NCBI GenBank assembly: GCA_934096585.1
Contig: CAKOMG010000009.1
Location: 1 to 64,000 of the forward strand
Source of the DNA: an uncultured Bacilli bacterium
GTDB lineage: Bacteria > Bacillota_I > Bacilli_A > ML615J-28 > CAG-698
Direction of reading: 5' to 3'
Length of the DNA stretch: 64,000 nt
This document shows, in pieces, positions 55,638 through 64,000 of the stretch (its first letter is position 1; each line of letters opens with the position of its first letter). The notes beneath the pieces were generated by a model, which saw nothing but the letters and a program-made list of their open reading frames with translations, made no database searches and had not been told where the DNA came from. The translations under genes and the position numbers were made by a program.

Positions 55638-55941
55638 TTTCCACTCCTCCTATAGCCTTTTTTATTAATTTATAAAATCCTGTATCTGTTACAGCGATTA
55701 TTTTTCTTGTTTTGCCAATACTATGGCTAATTTGCTCTTCATTTAACAATGAATTTAACTCAATATTGTAAAAAAAACATTTTTTATTAAACTTATCAAA
55801 CGTATTTTCTGATGAATCATTGGCAATAAATACAATTTTTGCTTGTTTTTTTCTTATTGCATCTAAAACTATGTCTTCTCCTGATACTAGACATCCCGCT
55901 TTAGTAGCCAAACCTAATAAATTTAATAATTGTTGATTCAT
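55615..55941 (-). CDS. L7Ae-family RNA-binding protein (YlxQ)
   Basis: A 108-aa L7Ae/L30e-fold protein: LLNLLGLATKAGCLVSGEDIVLDAIRKKQAKIVFIANDSSENTFDKF. YlxQ-type proteins bind kink-turn RNA and sit in the nusA-infB operon of nearly all Bacilli. Starts inside the rnpM stop (ATGA overlap) and runs into infB. Confidence 0.93.
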   Translation of the reverse strand: MNQQLLNLLGLATKAGCLVSGEDIVLDAIRKKQAKIVFIANDSSENTFDKFNKKCFFYNIELNSLLNEEQISHSIGKTRKIIAVTDTGFYKLIKKAIGGVENEGKRNN

Positions 55942-56204
55942 TTGTCACCTAATAGTTTCATTAATTCATTGTATATTTCATCACTTACTTTTACTTCTAA
56001 CTCTTTATCTAATAATTTTTTGTTTTTTGCTATTGTAATAGCTTTTTCACTTTTAGATAAATATGCTCCATGACCGTTTTGTTTTCCTTTTAAGTCAATT
56101 ATAACGTTTCCTTCAGGAGTTCTTACTATTCTAAACATTTCATTTTTAGGAAAAGACTCCTTTAGAGCAACACATAATCGCATTGGGATCTTTTTATTAG
56201 ACAT
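55938..56204 (-). CDS. rnpM: YlxR/RnpM family protein
   Basis: An 88-aa DUF448 protein: IPMRLCVALKESFPKNEMFRIVRTPEGNVIIDLKGKQNGHGAYLSK, a slightly changed form of the RxCvaCr...GRGAYlc pattern. YlxR of Bacillus has been reported to bind and inhibit RNase P (RnpM). ATG 56204 with GGAGG; the upstream ATG lies inside the SD region and nusA. Conserved place after nusA. Confidence 0.92.
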   Translation of the reverse strand: MSNKKIPMRLCVALKESFPKNEMFRIVRTPEGNVIIDLKGKQNGHGAYLSKSEKAITIAKNKKLLDKELEVKVSDEIYNELMKLLGDK

Positions 56205-56215
56205 AATATTACCTC

Positions 56216-57301
56216 CTAGCAATTAACGTTGTATTTGAAATCAATACCTTCAAGATATGCTTCTGATAGTTTCTTTATATCAATTCTCCAACCTATTGCA
56301 AATGCGGCTAATTTAACATTTTGACCACCTTTACCTATTGCTAGTGAAAATTGATCATCATTAACTATTGCTAGAGCCTTCTTTTCTTGTTCATCAATTA
56401 CTACACTTACCACTTTTGCTGGTGTCATTGCTTGTGCAATTAAGTCAACTGGGTTATCTTTCCATTCAAAGATATCAATCTTTTCACCATTTAATATTTG
56501 ATTGATTGCTTTTATTCTTGCTCCGCCATTGCCTACGCATGCGCCTTTAGGGTCCAAATCACCATTTACTGACATAACTCCAATTTTTGTTCTACTTCCT
56601 GCTTCTCTAGCAATACCCATAATTTCGATTAATCCACTAGATATTTCAGGTATATACATTTCAAATAACTTTTTAACCATTTCTTTACTACTTCTCGATA
56701 TATAAATTCTTGGTCCTTTAGTTGTTTTTTCAACTTTTGCTAAATAAACTTTCTTTTCTTCGTTAATATTAAAAGTTTCATTTGGCAATGCATCTTTATA
56801 TCCCATTGTTGCATCCATTCCTTTTCCTAAATAGAATGTAATAAATTTATCATTTACTGCTACAACTTTTGCTGTTATAATTTCGCCAACTTTATCATTA
56901 AAGAAATCAAATGCTTCTTCTCTTTCTAATCCTTTTAATTCACCTAAAAGATTTTGTCTAAACATAGATGCTGCTTTTCTCTTGAATTTAGCTAAATCTA
57001 TTTCTTCCTTAATTTCTTGACCAATTTTTGCTTTTGGTTTAATTTTTAATGCTTCTTCTAATGTAATTTGTCCTCTTGGACCTTCGGGATCAACTTCTTC
57101 AACTACATAATAGTAATTAAAAAATCTAATTTTTTTCTTTTCTAAATCTGCATCAAGTTTGATTGTTCCTTTATAGGGAACATCAGTATTCTTACATGCA
57201 ACTTGCATTGCTACTTCGACTTTAGCTAATACTTTTTCAATATCAAGACTTCTTTCTTCTGCGATTGCTTCTAATGAATCATAAAAACCTTTGCTTATCA
57301 T
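56216..57301 (-). CDS. nusA: transcription termination/antitermination protein NusA
   Basis: A 361-aa RNA polymerase-associated factor. N-terminal RNAP-binding domain (1-125), S1 domain (about 132-200: VGEIITAKVVAVNDKFITFYLG), then KH1 (GACVGNGGARIKAINQIL) and KH2 (FSLAIGKGGQNVKLAAFAIGWRIDIK). No C-terminal AR repeats, as in Bacillus NusA. It affects pausing, termination and rRNA antitermination. Confidence 0.97.
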   Translation of the reverse strand: MISKGFYDSLEAIAEERSLDIEKVLAKVEVAMQVACKNTDVPYKGTIKLDADLEKKKIRFFNYYYVVEEVDPEGPRGQITLEEALKIKPKAKIGQEIKEEIDLAKFKRKAASMFRQNLLGELKGLEREEAFDFFNDKVGEIITAKVVAVNDKFITFYLGKGMDATMGYKDALPNETFNINEEKKVYLAKVEKTTKGPRIYISRSSKEMVKKLFEMYIPEISSGLIEIMGIAREAGSRTKIGVMSVNGDLDPKGACVGNGGARIKAINQILNGEKIDIFEWKDNPVDLIAQAMTPAKVVSVVIDEQEKKALAIVNDDQFSLAIGKGGQNVKLAAFAIGWRIDIKKLSEAYLEGIDFKYNVNC

Positions 57302-57314
57302 ATCTTACTTCCTC

Positions 57315-57797
57315 CTAAAATTTTATTGCCAGTCTTATGAATTTTATATTTTCTTTATTTATGCTAATTTTTTTAATTTGTCCTTTATTATTATATTCAA
57401 TTTCTAAAATATTATTTGCATAGTTCCTCAAGTATCCATATAAATCTTTAATTTTACTTTTTAAAGTTAAATTAATATGCTCTTTTAGTTCAATGTAAAC
57501 ATACTCACCAATACTTTTAGATATATCTTCTTCAGTTTCTAATTCTCTTTCAATACCTGGAGATGATACTTCCAACATATAATCTTCTTCAATTGAATCA
57601 ATTATATCTAATCTATTGCTTATAGCTTCATTTAAATCAGTAGATTGATCTATAGTTAATCCTTTTTCTGCATCCGCAATTATTCTAAGGATTAATGTTC
57701 CATATTCATTAACCCAATTAACACTACAAATTGTTAAATTTAATTTGTCTGCTTCTTCAATTGCAATTTTTTTTAGTTCTGCTAGACTTATTTTCAT
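57315..57797 (-). CDS. rimP: ribosome maturation factor RimP
   Basis: A 160-aa 30S assembly factor. GLTIDQSTDLNEAISNRLDIIDSIEEDYMLEVSSPGIEREL (about 44-85) is the family signature; the C-terminal SH3-like domain follows. First gene of the nusA-infB operon. The AAGGAG (57810-57815) is 13 nt from the ATG, a long spacing, and can pair with an upstream hairpin arm. Confidence 0.94.
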   Translation of the reverse strand: MKISLAELKKIAIEEADKLNLTICSVNWVNEYGTLILRIIADAEKGLTIDQSTDLNEAISNRLDIIDSIEEDYMLEVSSPGIERELETEEDISKSIGEYVYIELKEHINLTLKSKIKDLYGYLRNYANNILEIEYNNKGQIKKISINKENIKFIRLAIKF

Positions 57798-57829
57798 TTT
57801 ATCTAATTAGCTCCTTAAAGAATATTTAA

Positions 57830-57854
57830 AGGAGTGAGATTTAATCTCACTCCT
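57830..57854 (-). promoter_or_regulatory. 5'-end hairpin of the rimP-nusA operon mRNA
   Basis: AGGAGTGAGA/TCTCACTCCT, 10 perfect bp with a 5-nt loop, starting about 6 nt after the predicted transcription start. Its 3' arm continues as CTCCTTTAAA, which can instead pair with the TTTAAGGAG around the rimP SD. A terminator for the upstream GH18 genes is the simpler reading; a translational switch is the alternative. Confidence 0.55.
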
Positions 57855-57866
57855 ATTTATAGTTAT

Positions 57867-57895
57867 ATTATATCATATTTTTTTAAAATAGTAAA
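57867..57895 (-). promoter_or_regulatory. promoter of the rimP-nusA-infB operon
   Basis: Minus strand TTTACT (57890-57895), 17-bp spacer, TATAAT (57867-57872), just after the GH18 gene stop. Confidence 0.78.
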
Positions 57896-57898
57896 GAA

Positions 57899-59479
57899 CT
57901 ATTTATTTTGTTTTAACACTTGACATATGGTTTTTTGTAATTCTTGTCCTTTATTTTCACCATACTCCCAACACATTACACCAGCTAAATTATTATTTTT
58001 TGCATATTCTACTTTTAATTTAACTGAATTATTATCATCATATGTTATAAAATCATGGTATAGGTAATTATTTTCCATATCATAATATTTTACTTCCATA
58101 TATGGAGCCATATTTTGATTATCCCAATATGTAACATATCTATTTGGATTATTGGCTTTAATATAGCCGTTAATAGTATCAAACGGAACAGTTTGCCTAT
58201 TTCCACAACTTTCACCTAATACACCATCACCATGAATTCTAAATTTTTTTCCATAAAAAGCAATGCCTGCAGTTAATTGTTCAGATCTAGCACCATTAGC
58301 AATATATGTATTAATTGTATTTATTGTCCCTATATATGACGTATGATGACTTGTCACATAAGATGAATTCATATCATATGTCATTAAGTGAATGTAATCC
58401 ATATATTTTGCAATTTTTTGAACATCATATCTTCTAATTAATCCAGAATTTGAACTAGATGATGGTAATGCTCCGCTTACTATGTAATCTTCGTTTTTTG
58501 ATTTTACTTGTTTATTTATTTCTTGCATCAATAATGTATAATTTTCACGATCAACATTTGTTGGACGATATGAACCAGGATATTCCCAGTCTATATCAAT
58601 CCCATCAAAATGATATTTTTCTATGGCATCACTAATTGACTTAGCCAATTTTATTCTTCCTTCTTCAGTACTAGCCGCATCACTAAACGCTTTGGTTTCT
58701 TGGCCATATCCAGTAATACATATGCAAACTCTGATTTTGCTATCTCTTCTTAAAGATAATATATCTCTAATATTTCCTAATGACAAAATATCTACTTCAC
58801 CATTTCTTATATCAGCAAAACACAAATTTACTACATCTATAGTTTCTAAATCACTTTTTGTATAACTTCCATTAAATGACGTTGAATACATATATGTAAA
58901 CACATTATTACCGGTTAATTTTTCAAATTGTATTGGTTTAACAATAATATTTTTTTTAATTTCATATGTTTTGTTTCGATATCTAAATATACATTTAAGG
59001 CTTACATTACAATTTTCTCTTCCATTAATGACTACACCGTTTGTGAAAATAGTTTGTGGGTCACTAGAAATCCATTTTAATTCAATTTCTTCATCATTAA
59101 CTAATGCTGTTTTTTGTAATTGCAAATTATTTAAAGTTGAAGAAGGAAGAGAATCTAGCAATGTTTTTTTTAAATCATCAATACTTTTTTTAATTAATTG
59201 ATTTTCTTTTATTAATTCTTTAACATGTTTATAATTATCTAATATAACATTGTAATTAACAATATGTTTTTTGTATTGTTCTTCTAAACTATTGTATTTT
59301 TGAATAATAATCTCTAGTTCTTCAAGATTATCAATGGTCGCCGGTTCATATTCATAATCACTAATAGCTTTATTAATGATATTTACATCTTCTGGTATAG
59401 TAATAACTGGGCGTTCATTAATACACCCAGCTAAAGATGCAAATATTAATAATGTAATTAATATAAGCAATTTTTTCAT
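57899..59479 (-). CDS. GH18 family lipoprotein, copy 2
   Basis: A 526-aa extracellular lipoprotein (lipobox LAGC, Cys19). A helical region (about 30-115) and an atrophied bacterial Ig-like domain (ELKWISSDPQTIFTNGVVING, about 130-185) precede a GH18 TIM barrel. The active site FDGIDIDWEYP has the catalytic Glu of DxxDxDxE. HLMTYDMN and AGVMCWEYGEN complete the barrel. It could cut chitin-like or peptidoglycan GlcNAc linkages. TAATG overlap with its paralogue upstream. Confidence 0.9.
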   Translation of the reverse strand: MKKLLILITLLIFASLAGCINERPVITIPEDVNIINKAISDYEYEPATIDNLEELEIIIQKYNSLEEQYKKHIVNYNVILDNYKHVKELIKENQLIKKSIDDLKKTLLDSLPSSTLNNLQLQKTALVNDEEIELKWISSDPQTIFTNGVVINGRENCNVSLKCIFRYRNKTYEIKKNIIVKPIQFEKLTGNNVFTYMYSTSFNGSYTKSDLETIDVVNLCFADIRNGEVDILSLGNIRDILSLRRDSKIRVCICITGYGQETKAFSDAASTEEGRIKLAKSISDAIEKYHFDGIDIDWEYPGSYRPTNVDRENYTLLMQEINKQVKSKNEDYIVSGALPSSSSNSGLIRRYDVQKIAKYMDYIHLMTYDMNSSYVTSHHTSYIGTINTINTYIANGARSEQLTAGIAFYGKKFRIHGDGVLGESCGNRQTVPFDTINGYIKANNPNRYVTYWDNQNMAPYMEVKYYDMENNYLYHDFITYDDNNSVKLKVEYAKNNNLAGVMCWEYGENKGQELQKTICQVLKQNK

Positions 59480-61074
59480 TATTTCTTTATTACCGAATTA
59501 ATAGCTCCAACTAAATCATTAGTGGTTCTATCTTCTTCTCCTAATTCCCAGAACATCATTCCACCAAGCTGATTATCTAAAACATATTGTGCTTTCAATT
59601 TCACTGATTCAACATCATCATATGTGATGAAATATTTACTTCCATTTGCATCAGTAATGCATAGATATGGTGCTTGTGCCACACTATCCCATTCTCTGAC
59701 GATATTATCACTCGTATCTAGTTTTGATAAGTAAGTAGCTTTTATGCTTCTATAAGTAATTGTTGTTGCTCCTTCACCGCATCTAACTCCTAAAAATTTT
59801 GTTGCTGTATCAGGAAGTTTATAAATTTTACCATAAAATGCTGCTCCAATAACAAGTTTTGATTTAGGTACACCAGCGTTATAATATGCATTTACAGTTG
59901 AAATAACTGATGTGCCACCACTTAAAGAAGTTAAATGTGATGTTGTATCTAATGCATTTAAATCATACGTCATAAGATGCATATAATCAACATAGTTTTG
60001 TGTTACTTTAACGTTATAATGTGAATGGCCATTTCCTCCATATACTGCTGTTGTAACTAAATAATCTCTACTTATTTTCTTTAATTCAGTATATAGTAAT
60101 TGCATAAATATAGTATAGTTTGCTACCTCTGTACTGCCTTCAGGATACTCCCAGTCAATATCCACACCATCAAAATGATATTCTTTTACAGCATTAACGA
60201 ATGATTTGACTAGTTTAGTTCTGCCAGTAGATGAAGCAGTAAACTTTTTGAATCCTTGTTTATCTTGAACAGAGAATAATACTCTAGTTCCATTTTTTCT
60301 TTCATCTAATACTGTAGAGTAATTTAATCCTAAAACTGAAATGTTTCCATCATTTGTTATATCAGCAAATGACAAATTAATAATGTCTATTGTTTTTGAT
60401 TCAATATCTTTTAATTTTGATTGGTTTTGATAAAAATATCCAAAAACAGGTGTTTGTGGCAACTTTTCATAAGGTAAAAATGGAATTTTAATTGATCTAC
60501 TAAATTGTCTAGATATATTTGCGGATCTAATGTTTGCTGTTAAAGTTACGCCGACATTATTGACTCTTGGTCTAGTTACTTTTCCTGTGTTACTAATTGT
60601 TGCCGGATCAGATGTAGTCCAAGAAACATATACATCAATATTATCATCAAATTTAAATATTGTCTTTAATTCAAAATCGTCTTCATAATATTTTGCTATT
60701 GTTTCATCTAATTGATTATAAACATCATCTACAGCTTGTTGCCTTTTTGCTTGTTCTTCTGCTTTAGCATCTTGTTCATCTTGATATGCTTTTAATAATA
60801 TTTCTAATTCTTCTAGTTTTTTATAATTTGTAATTTTTGCTTTTTCTTGATCATTTAGTGCATCATATAATGTTCTAATTCTAATGATTTCATTTCTTGT
60901 TGCCTCATCACTCATTTTAATCGTAGCAATATCTTCATAAATGATATCTAAAGAATCATAGACTTCTGAGACTTTAGCTTCATCAATTTGAATTGGATCG
61001 TCAATAGGTGGTTTATTTTCTTTACAACCACACATTAATAACATAAACAAAAACACTACTATAATTTTTTTCAT
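59479..61074 (-). CDS. GH18 family lipoprotein, copy 1
   Basis: A 531-aa paralogue of the next gene with the same plan: lipobox ending at Cys17, helical coiled region (about 30-125, with the AEEQAKRQQ stretch), atrophied Ig-like domain (VYVSWTTSDPATISNTGKVTR, about 150-205) and GH18 barrel with FDGVDIDWEYPEGS. Catalytic residues are intact. The two copies differ widely in sequence, so the duplication is old. Substrate not known; a cell-wall or exopolysaccharide role is inferred from location outside the membrane. Confidence 0.9.
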   Translation of the reverse strand: MKKIIVVFLFMLLMCGCKENKPPIDDPIQIDEAKVSEVYDSLDIIYEDIATIKMSDEATRNEIIRIRTLYDALNDQEKAKITNYKKLEELEILLKAYQDEQDAKAEEQAKRQQAVDDVYNQLDETIAKYYEDDFELKTIFKFDDNIDVYVSWTTSDPATISNTGKVTRPRVNNVGVTLTANIRSANISRQFSRSIKIPFLPYEKLPQTPVFGYFYQNQSKLKDIESKTIDIINLSFADITNDGNISVLGLNYSTVLDERKNGTRVLFSVQDKQGFKKFTASSTGRTKLVKSFVNAVKEYHFDGVDIDWEYPEGSTEVANYTIFMQLLYTELKKISRDYLVTTAVYGGNGHSHYNVKVTQNYVDYMHLMTYDLNALDTTSHLTSLSGGTSVISTVNAYYNAGVPKSKLVIGAAFYGKIYKLPDTATKFLGVRCGEGATTITYRSIKATYLSKLDTSDNIVREWDSVAQAPYLCITDANGSKYFITYDDVESVKLKAQYVLDNQLGGMMFWELGEEDRTTNDLVGAINSVIKK

Positions 61075-61082
61075 ACATCCTC

Positions 61083-61811
61083 CTAATTATTTAAATAATA
61101 CATCACTATAGAACCTGCAACAGCAACATTTAAAGATTCAAGTTGCTCAGAAATTCTAATTTTTACATTTACATCGGTCAAATCTAAAATGTCTTTACGA
61201 ACACCTTTTGCCTCATTTCCCAAGACTATTGCATATTTAGATAAATTTGAAATTTCTTTCAAATCAACACTAGATTGCAAAGATGTCCCTACAATTGTCA
61301 CCTGTTGTTCTTTTAATCTTTTTATTACACTAGGTAAATCAGAGTAAAGTATATTAGCATTAAATATAGCACCTTGAGTTGATCTCATAACTTTTTCATT
61401 ATAAATATCTACTGAATCATTACTGAGTATTATTGTATCAATGCCAAAACCTATGCTTGATCTGATTAGAGTTCCTAAATTACCTGGATCACTAACATTA
61501 TCCAACAACAAATAATGATTACCTATAATATCCGCACTTTCTTTCATTTTGCAAACTCCAATGATTCCTTGTGGTGTCATTGTTGAAGAAAGCTTTTTTA
61601 TTATATCTTTTGTTACAAAATAACTCCCTACATTAATTTTAACACTATTATCAGTTGTAAAAATTGTTTTTAAAAATTGTTTTTTATATGCTTCTTCTAC
61701 TAAATGGTATCCTTCAACAATGAATTCTTGTCTTTTATACCTTTCTTTTTTATCTTTTAATTTACAAACTTTTTTTATTAATTCGTTATTTAATGATTGT
61801 ATCTCTTTCAT
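61083..61811 (-). CDS. TrmH/SpoU-family RNA 2'-O-methyltransferase
   Basis: A 242-aa SPOUT enzyme. An N-terminal substrate-binding domain (KDKKERYKRQEFIVEGYHLV) precedes the knot motifs LLLDNVSDPGNLGTLIRSS (about 110-128), YAIVLGNEAKGV and IRISEQLESLNVAVAGSIVMY. This is the form common in Firmicutes as YsgA/RlmB-like rRNA methyltransferase; the target base cannot be told. 8 nt downstream of the next gene and probably co-transcribed. Confidence 0.9.
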   Translation of the reverse strand: MKEIQSLNNELIKKVCKLKDKKERYKRQEFIVEGYHLVEEAYKKQFLKTIFTTDNSVKINVGSYFVTKDIIKKLSSTMTPQGIIGVCKMKESADIIGNHYLLLDNVSDPGNLGTLIRSSIGFGIDTIILSNDSVDIYNEKVMRSTQGAIFNANILYSDLPSVIKRLKEQQVTIVGTSLQSSVDLKEISNLSKYAIVLGNEAKGVRKDILDLTDVNVKIRISEQLESLNVAVAGSIVMYYLNN

Positions 61812-61818
61812 TTTTCAC

Positions 61819-62442
61819 CTAAGAATATAATTTAATGCTCATATATATTATCATACCAATACTCATTAAACCTTGTATTATCCAAAAAATATCAAATACT
61901 CTTTTATCATTTTTATTTTTTACTAAATTATTATGGACAATCCATGTAATAAGATTAAGTAATAATGGAAATGCAAAAATTATAAGGAAAATGATTACTT
62001 TATATATAAAATCTTCAGAACTTAATCCTAAATTTGCATCATTAATTAATGCTATAATTTTATCCGCAAATTCTAGCCATAATTGTCCAGTTAAAATTGG
62101 CAATGAAAGAATAATAGTTATTACACCATATATGATTATCCATATAGAAACTTGTTCTAAAATAGATTGGTCTTTTTTTGCTTCTTTTTTTAATAATAAT
62201 TTTCTTTTTTTTAATAAAGATTTATATTCATTTTTTAAATTAATATAGTCATCATATAATTCTTCATTTTCCGATGCAAAATATTCTTGTTCTTTTTGAT
62301 CAATTAATATTTCTAATTCTTGAATTCTTAATTCAATAGCATCTATTTCATTAGTTTCAATTGTTTTATTATTTGACTCTTCTATTATTTCATCTAGATT
62401 AACATTGATATTATTATCATCATTTTGATTTGGATTTTCCAT
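61819..62442 (-). CDS. uncharacterised coiled-coil membrane protein
   Basis: A 207-aa protein with an acidic N-terminus (N/D/E-rich, 1-40), a coiled coil (about 40-95, ending in a Lys run) and three hydrophobic helices (about 97-118, 145-168 and 185-205). No family recognised. It probably sits in the cytoplasmic membrane with the coiled coil inside. SD AAGGAG. It may be co-transcribed with the methyltransferase gene. Confidence 0.6.
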   Translation of the reverse strand: MENPNQNDDNNINVNLDEIIEESNNKTIETNEIDAIELRIQELEILIDQKEQEYFASENEELYDDYINLKNEYKSLLKKRKLLLKKEAKKDQSILEQVSIWIIIYGVITIILSLPILTGQLWLEFADKIIALINDANLGLSSEDFIYKVIIFLIIFAFPLLLNLITWIVHNNLVKNKNDKRVFDIFWIIQGLMSIGMIIYMSIKLYS

Positions 62443-62535
62443 TGTGATACTCCTTTTATTATCTAAAGTATATCACAACTACTATAAAATTACCATAAAA
62501 AATTTATTGTTTTTTTAAATGGCAAAAAACCGCAA

Positions 62536-62564
62536 TAATAAAAAGCGCTTATTTGAAAGCACTT
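62536..62564 (-). terminator. terminator of the SASP gene
   Basis: AAGTGCTT/AAGCGCTT stem (one G-U, loop 6 nt; 62543-62564) with U-rich tail, 9 nt after the stop codon. Confidence 0.8.
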
Positions 62565-62572
62565 ATTTAAAA

Positions 62573-62842
62573 TTAATTATTTTTTTTTGAATTTTCTTTA
62601 GCTATTTTAACTAATCTCTTAGTAATTTCGCCTCCAACTTGTCCATTTTGACGAGCAGTTGAATTGGCACCTAATTCTACGCCAAATTCACCAGCAATTT
62701 CGTATTTCATTTGATCAACTACACCTTGTTTGTTTGTTTTTCTTGTTTTTGCTCTTGCAGTTGTAGCAGTTTGTGTAGTTGAAGTAGTAGATTTTGATCT
62801 ACTATTTTTACTAGCAGTATTGCTAGAAGATGAACGACTCAT
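62573..62842 (-). CDS. alpha/beta-type small acid-soluble spore protein
   Basis: An 89-aa DNA-binding protein that coats spore DNA. A Ser/Thr/Lys-rich N-terminus (1-40) leads into the conserved core MKYEIAGEFGVELGANSTARQNGQVGGEITKRLVKIA. The GPR protease site (between E and F in GEFGVE) is kept. The N-terminal S/T-rich tail is longer than usual for SspA/B. ATG 62842 with GGAGG; the upstream ATG falls before the SD. Clear proof of an endospore former. Confidence 0.95.
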   Translation of the reverse strand: MSRSSSSNTASKNSRSKSTTSTTQTATTARAKTRKTNKQGVVDQMKYEIAGEFGVELGANSTARQNGQVGGEITKRLVKIAKENSKKNN

Positions 62843-62913
62843 TATTTCACCTCCAGTCAATAAATATTATTAACTAGATATTTAAATTTTATTACAATAT
62901 TTTTTTCCAAATT

Positions 62914-64000
62914 TTAGATATCAAATTTATCATCATTAAATGAAAAAACATTTATATGATGGTTTTTGGAAATCGTATATTTTTTAATATTGTTAAAAGC
63001 TTCATCAATTAGTTGATTTAAGTCACATTTGTTTTCTTCATTAATTATTAACTCCAAATTTGGTTTAATAATTGGATGTTCTGGTACAAAGACTGTACAG
63101 CAATCTTCATATGGCTTAATTGATATATCATATGTACCTATTTTTTTTGAAATTGTAATTATTTCTTCTTTATCATATGTTGCTAATGGTCGAATAATAG
63201 GTAAATTAGTTACATCATTGACTACTCTCATGCTTTCTAACGTTTGTGATGCTACTTGTCCAATACTTTCACCATTAATGATACACTGAAAGTTGCCTTC
63301 TCTTACTAATTTGTCTGCAATTTTATACATAGCTCTTCGCATTAGAGTTACTAAATATATTTGATTTGCTTTTTCATGAATTCTTGTTTGAATGTTTGTA
63401 AATGGTACTACATAGATGTCTATCTCTTCAGGCATTTGATATATTGAAAGTTGCTCTAATAAATCAAAAACTTTTTGTAACGCCAAATCAGATGTATATG
63501 GTGGTGACGCATAGTGTATTGCACTAATCTTGATTCCCTTTTTCATTGATAAAAAACTAGCAACCGGAGAATCAATTCCACCACTCATCATTACCAATCC
63601 ATTTCCAGCAATTCCACTTGGGTATCCTCCTAATCCTTTAATTTCATTGGTATATATATATACTCCTTCATTTCTAAAATCGATATGTAATGTTAAATCA
63701 GGATTATGTACATCAACACTCATTCCTTCAATATTTGGAAGTACATATTTAGCTACATTTTGAGAAATTTCAATTGAAGTCATAGGAAATGATTTATTGC
63801 CTCGATGCGTATCTACTTTAAATGTAAATTTTTCCTTTGTTCTTTCGTTATTTATTAGATCAATACTTGTAGAAGCAATGTCTTGAATTATTGTTTCATT
63901 GTCTTTAAATTTAACTCTTTTACATAAACTATATGAATACAATCCTGGAATAGTATTTAATTCTTTAATTATATCATTACTATTTTCTCCATTTAAATAT
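62914..64000 (-). CDS. thiI: tRNA 4-thiouridine / thiazole sulfurtransferase ThiI (partial)
   Basis: The frame stays open to the window edge (residues such as YLNGENSNDIIKELN before the first internal start), so the N-terminus lies outside. A THUMP domain is followed by the PP-loop SGGIDSPVAS that adenylates U8 of tRNA. The C-terminus ends without the rhodanese domain of E. coli ThiI, as in Bacillus, where a cysteine desulfurase gives sulfur directly. A CC pair in YEDCCTVF is noted. Confidence 0.93.
   Translation of the reverse strand, partial: YLNGENSNDIIKELNTIPGLYSYSLCKRVKFKDNETIIQDIASTSIDLINNERTKEKFTFKVDTHRGNKSFPMTSIEISQNVAKYVLPNIEGMSVDVHNPDLTLHIDFRNEGVYIYTNEIKGLGGYPSGIAGNGLVMMSGGIDSPVASFLSMKKGIKISAIHYASPPYTSDLALQKVFDLLEQLSIYQMPEEIDIYVVPFTNIQTRIHEKANQIYLVTLMRRAMYKIADKLVREGNFQCIINGESIGQVASQTLESMRVVNDVTNLPIIRPLATYDKEEIITISKKIGTYDISIKPYEDCCTVFVPEHPIIKPNLELIINEENKCDLNQLIDEAFNNIKKYTISKNHHINVFSFNDDKFDI

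Overview
This window comes from a low-GC, endospore-forming member of the Bacillota, most likely class Bacilli. The evidence is a T-box leader in front of each of two tRNA synthetase loci (pheST and tyrS), a CcpA-like regulator, RNase J, MurC, and a set of Bacilli-type sporulation genes: GerE, a CotD-like coat protein, YlbD, YlbE, a YjcZ-like small protein and an alpha/beta SASP. An oligopeptide transporter with enlarged OppB and OppD subunits recalls streptococci, Erysipelotrichia and mollicutes. The exact order cannot be fixed from sequence alone. Most genes lie on the minus strand. I saw no rRNA, tRNA, CRISPR array, transposase or prophage.

Layout. 1-7.2 kb: an HTH protein, T-box-controlled pheST, a CotD-like gene, clpP, a small alarmone synthetase and a CYTH protein. 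7.2-16.8 kb: a membrane-anchored, degenerate ApbE-like protein and the oppABCDF operon behind a strong promoter and a palindrome-rich operator region. 17-19.5 kb: tyrS with its T-box, then ccpA. 19.5-28.3 kb: a surface-polysaccharide operon (winged-helix/Rossmann regulator, galE, aminotransferase, initiating sugar transferase, GT2, GT4, Wzy-like polymerase, acyltransferase). In it the GT2 reads as two complementary gene pieces in swapped order, and the acyltransferase is fused to the C-terminal half of a NahK-type kinase. 28.4-35.5 kb: an accessory region with a DUF4143 AAA ATPase under a promoter carrying three repeats at exactly 33-bp period, a RloA/RloB (AbiL-like) putative phage-defence pair, a candidate small RNA, and four uncharacterised genes. 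35.6-42.2 kb: murC and the rplS-trmD-rimM-khpA-rpsP cluster, interrupted by a zinc-type ArsR repressor and a metal P-type ATPase that appear to have taken rimM-trmD into their own operon. 42.3-52.9 kb: ppdK, ylbE-ylbD, a pseudouridine synthase, small sporulation genes, def, rnjA, a DEDDh exonuclease, gerE and uvrC. 53-57.8 kb: the rimP-nusA-rnpM-ylxQ-infB-rbfA operon, with a possible RNA switch at its 5' end. 57.9-64 kb: two paralogous GH18 lipoproteins, a SpoU methyltransferase, a membrane protein, SASP, and thiI cut by the window edge.

Starts were moved inward where a Shine-Dalgarno sequence or T-box shows the longer reading frame to be false (pheS, tyrS, rplS, ppdK, rnjA, rnpM, SASP, gerE and others). 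All functional calls rest on motif recognition by eye; no database search was run.
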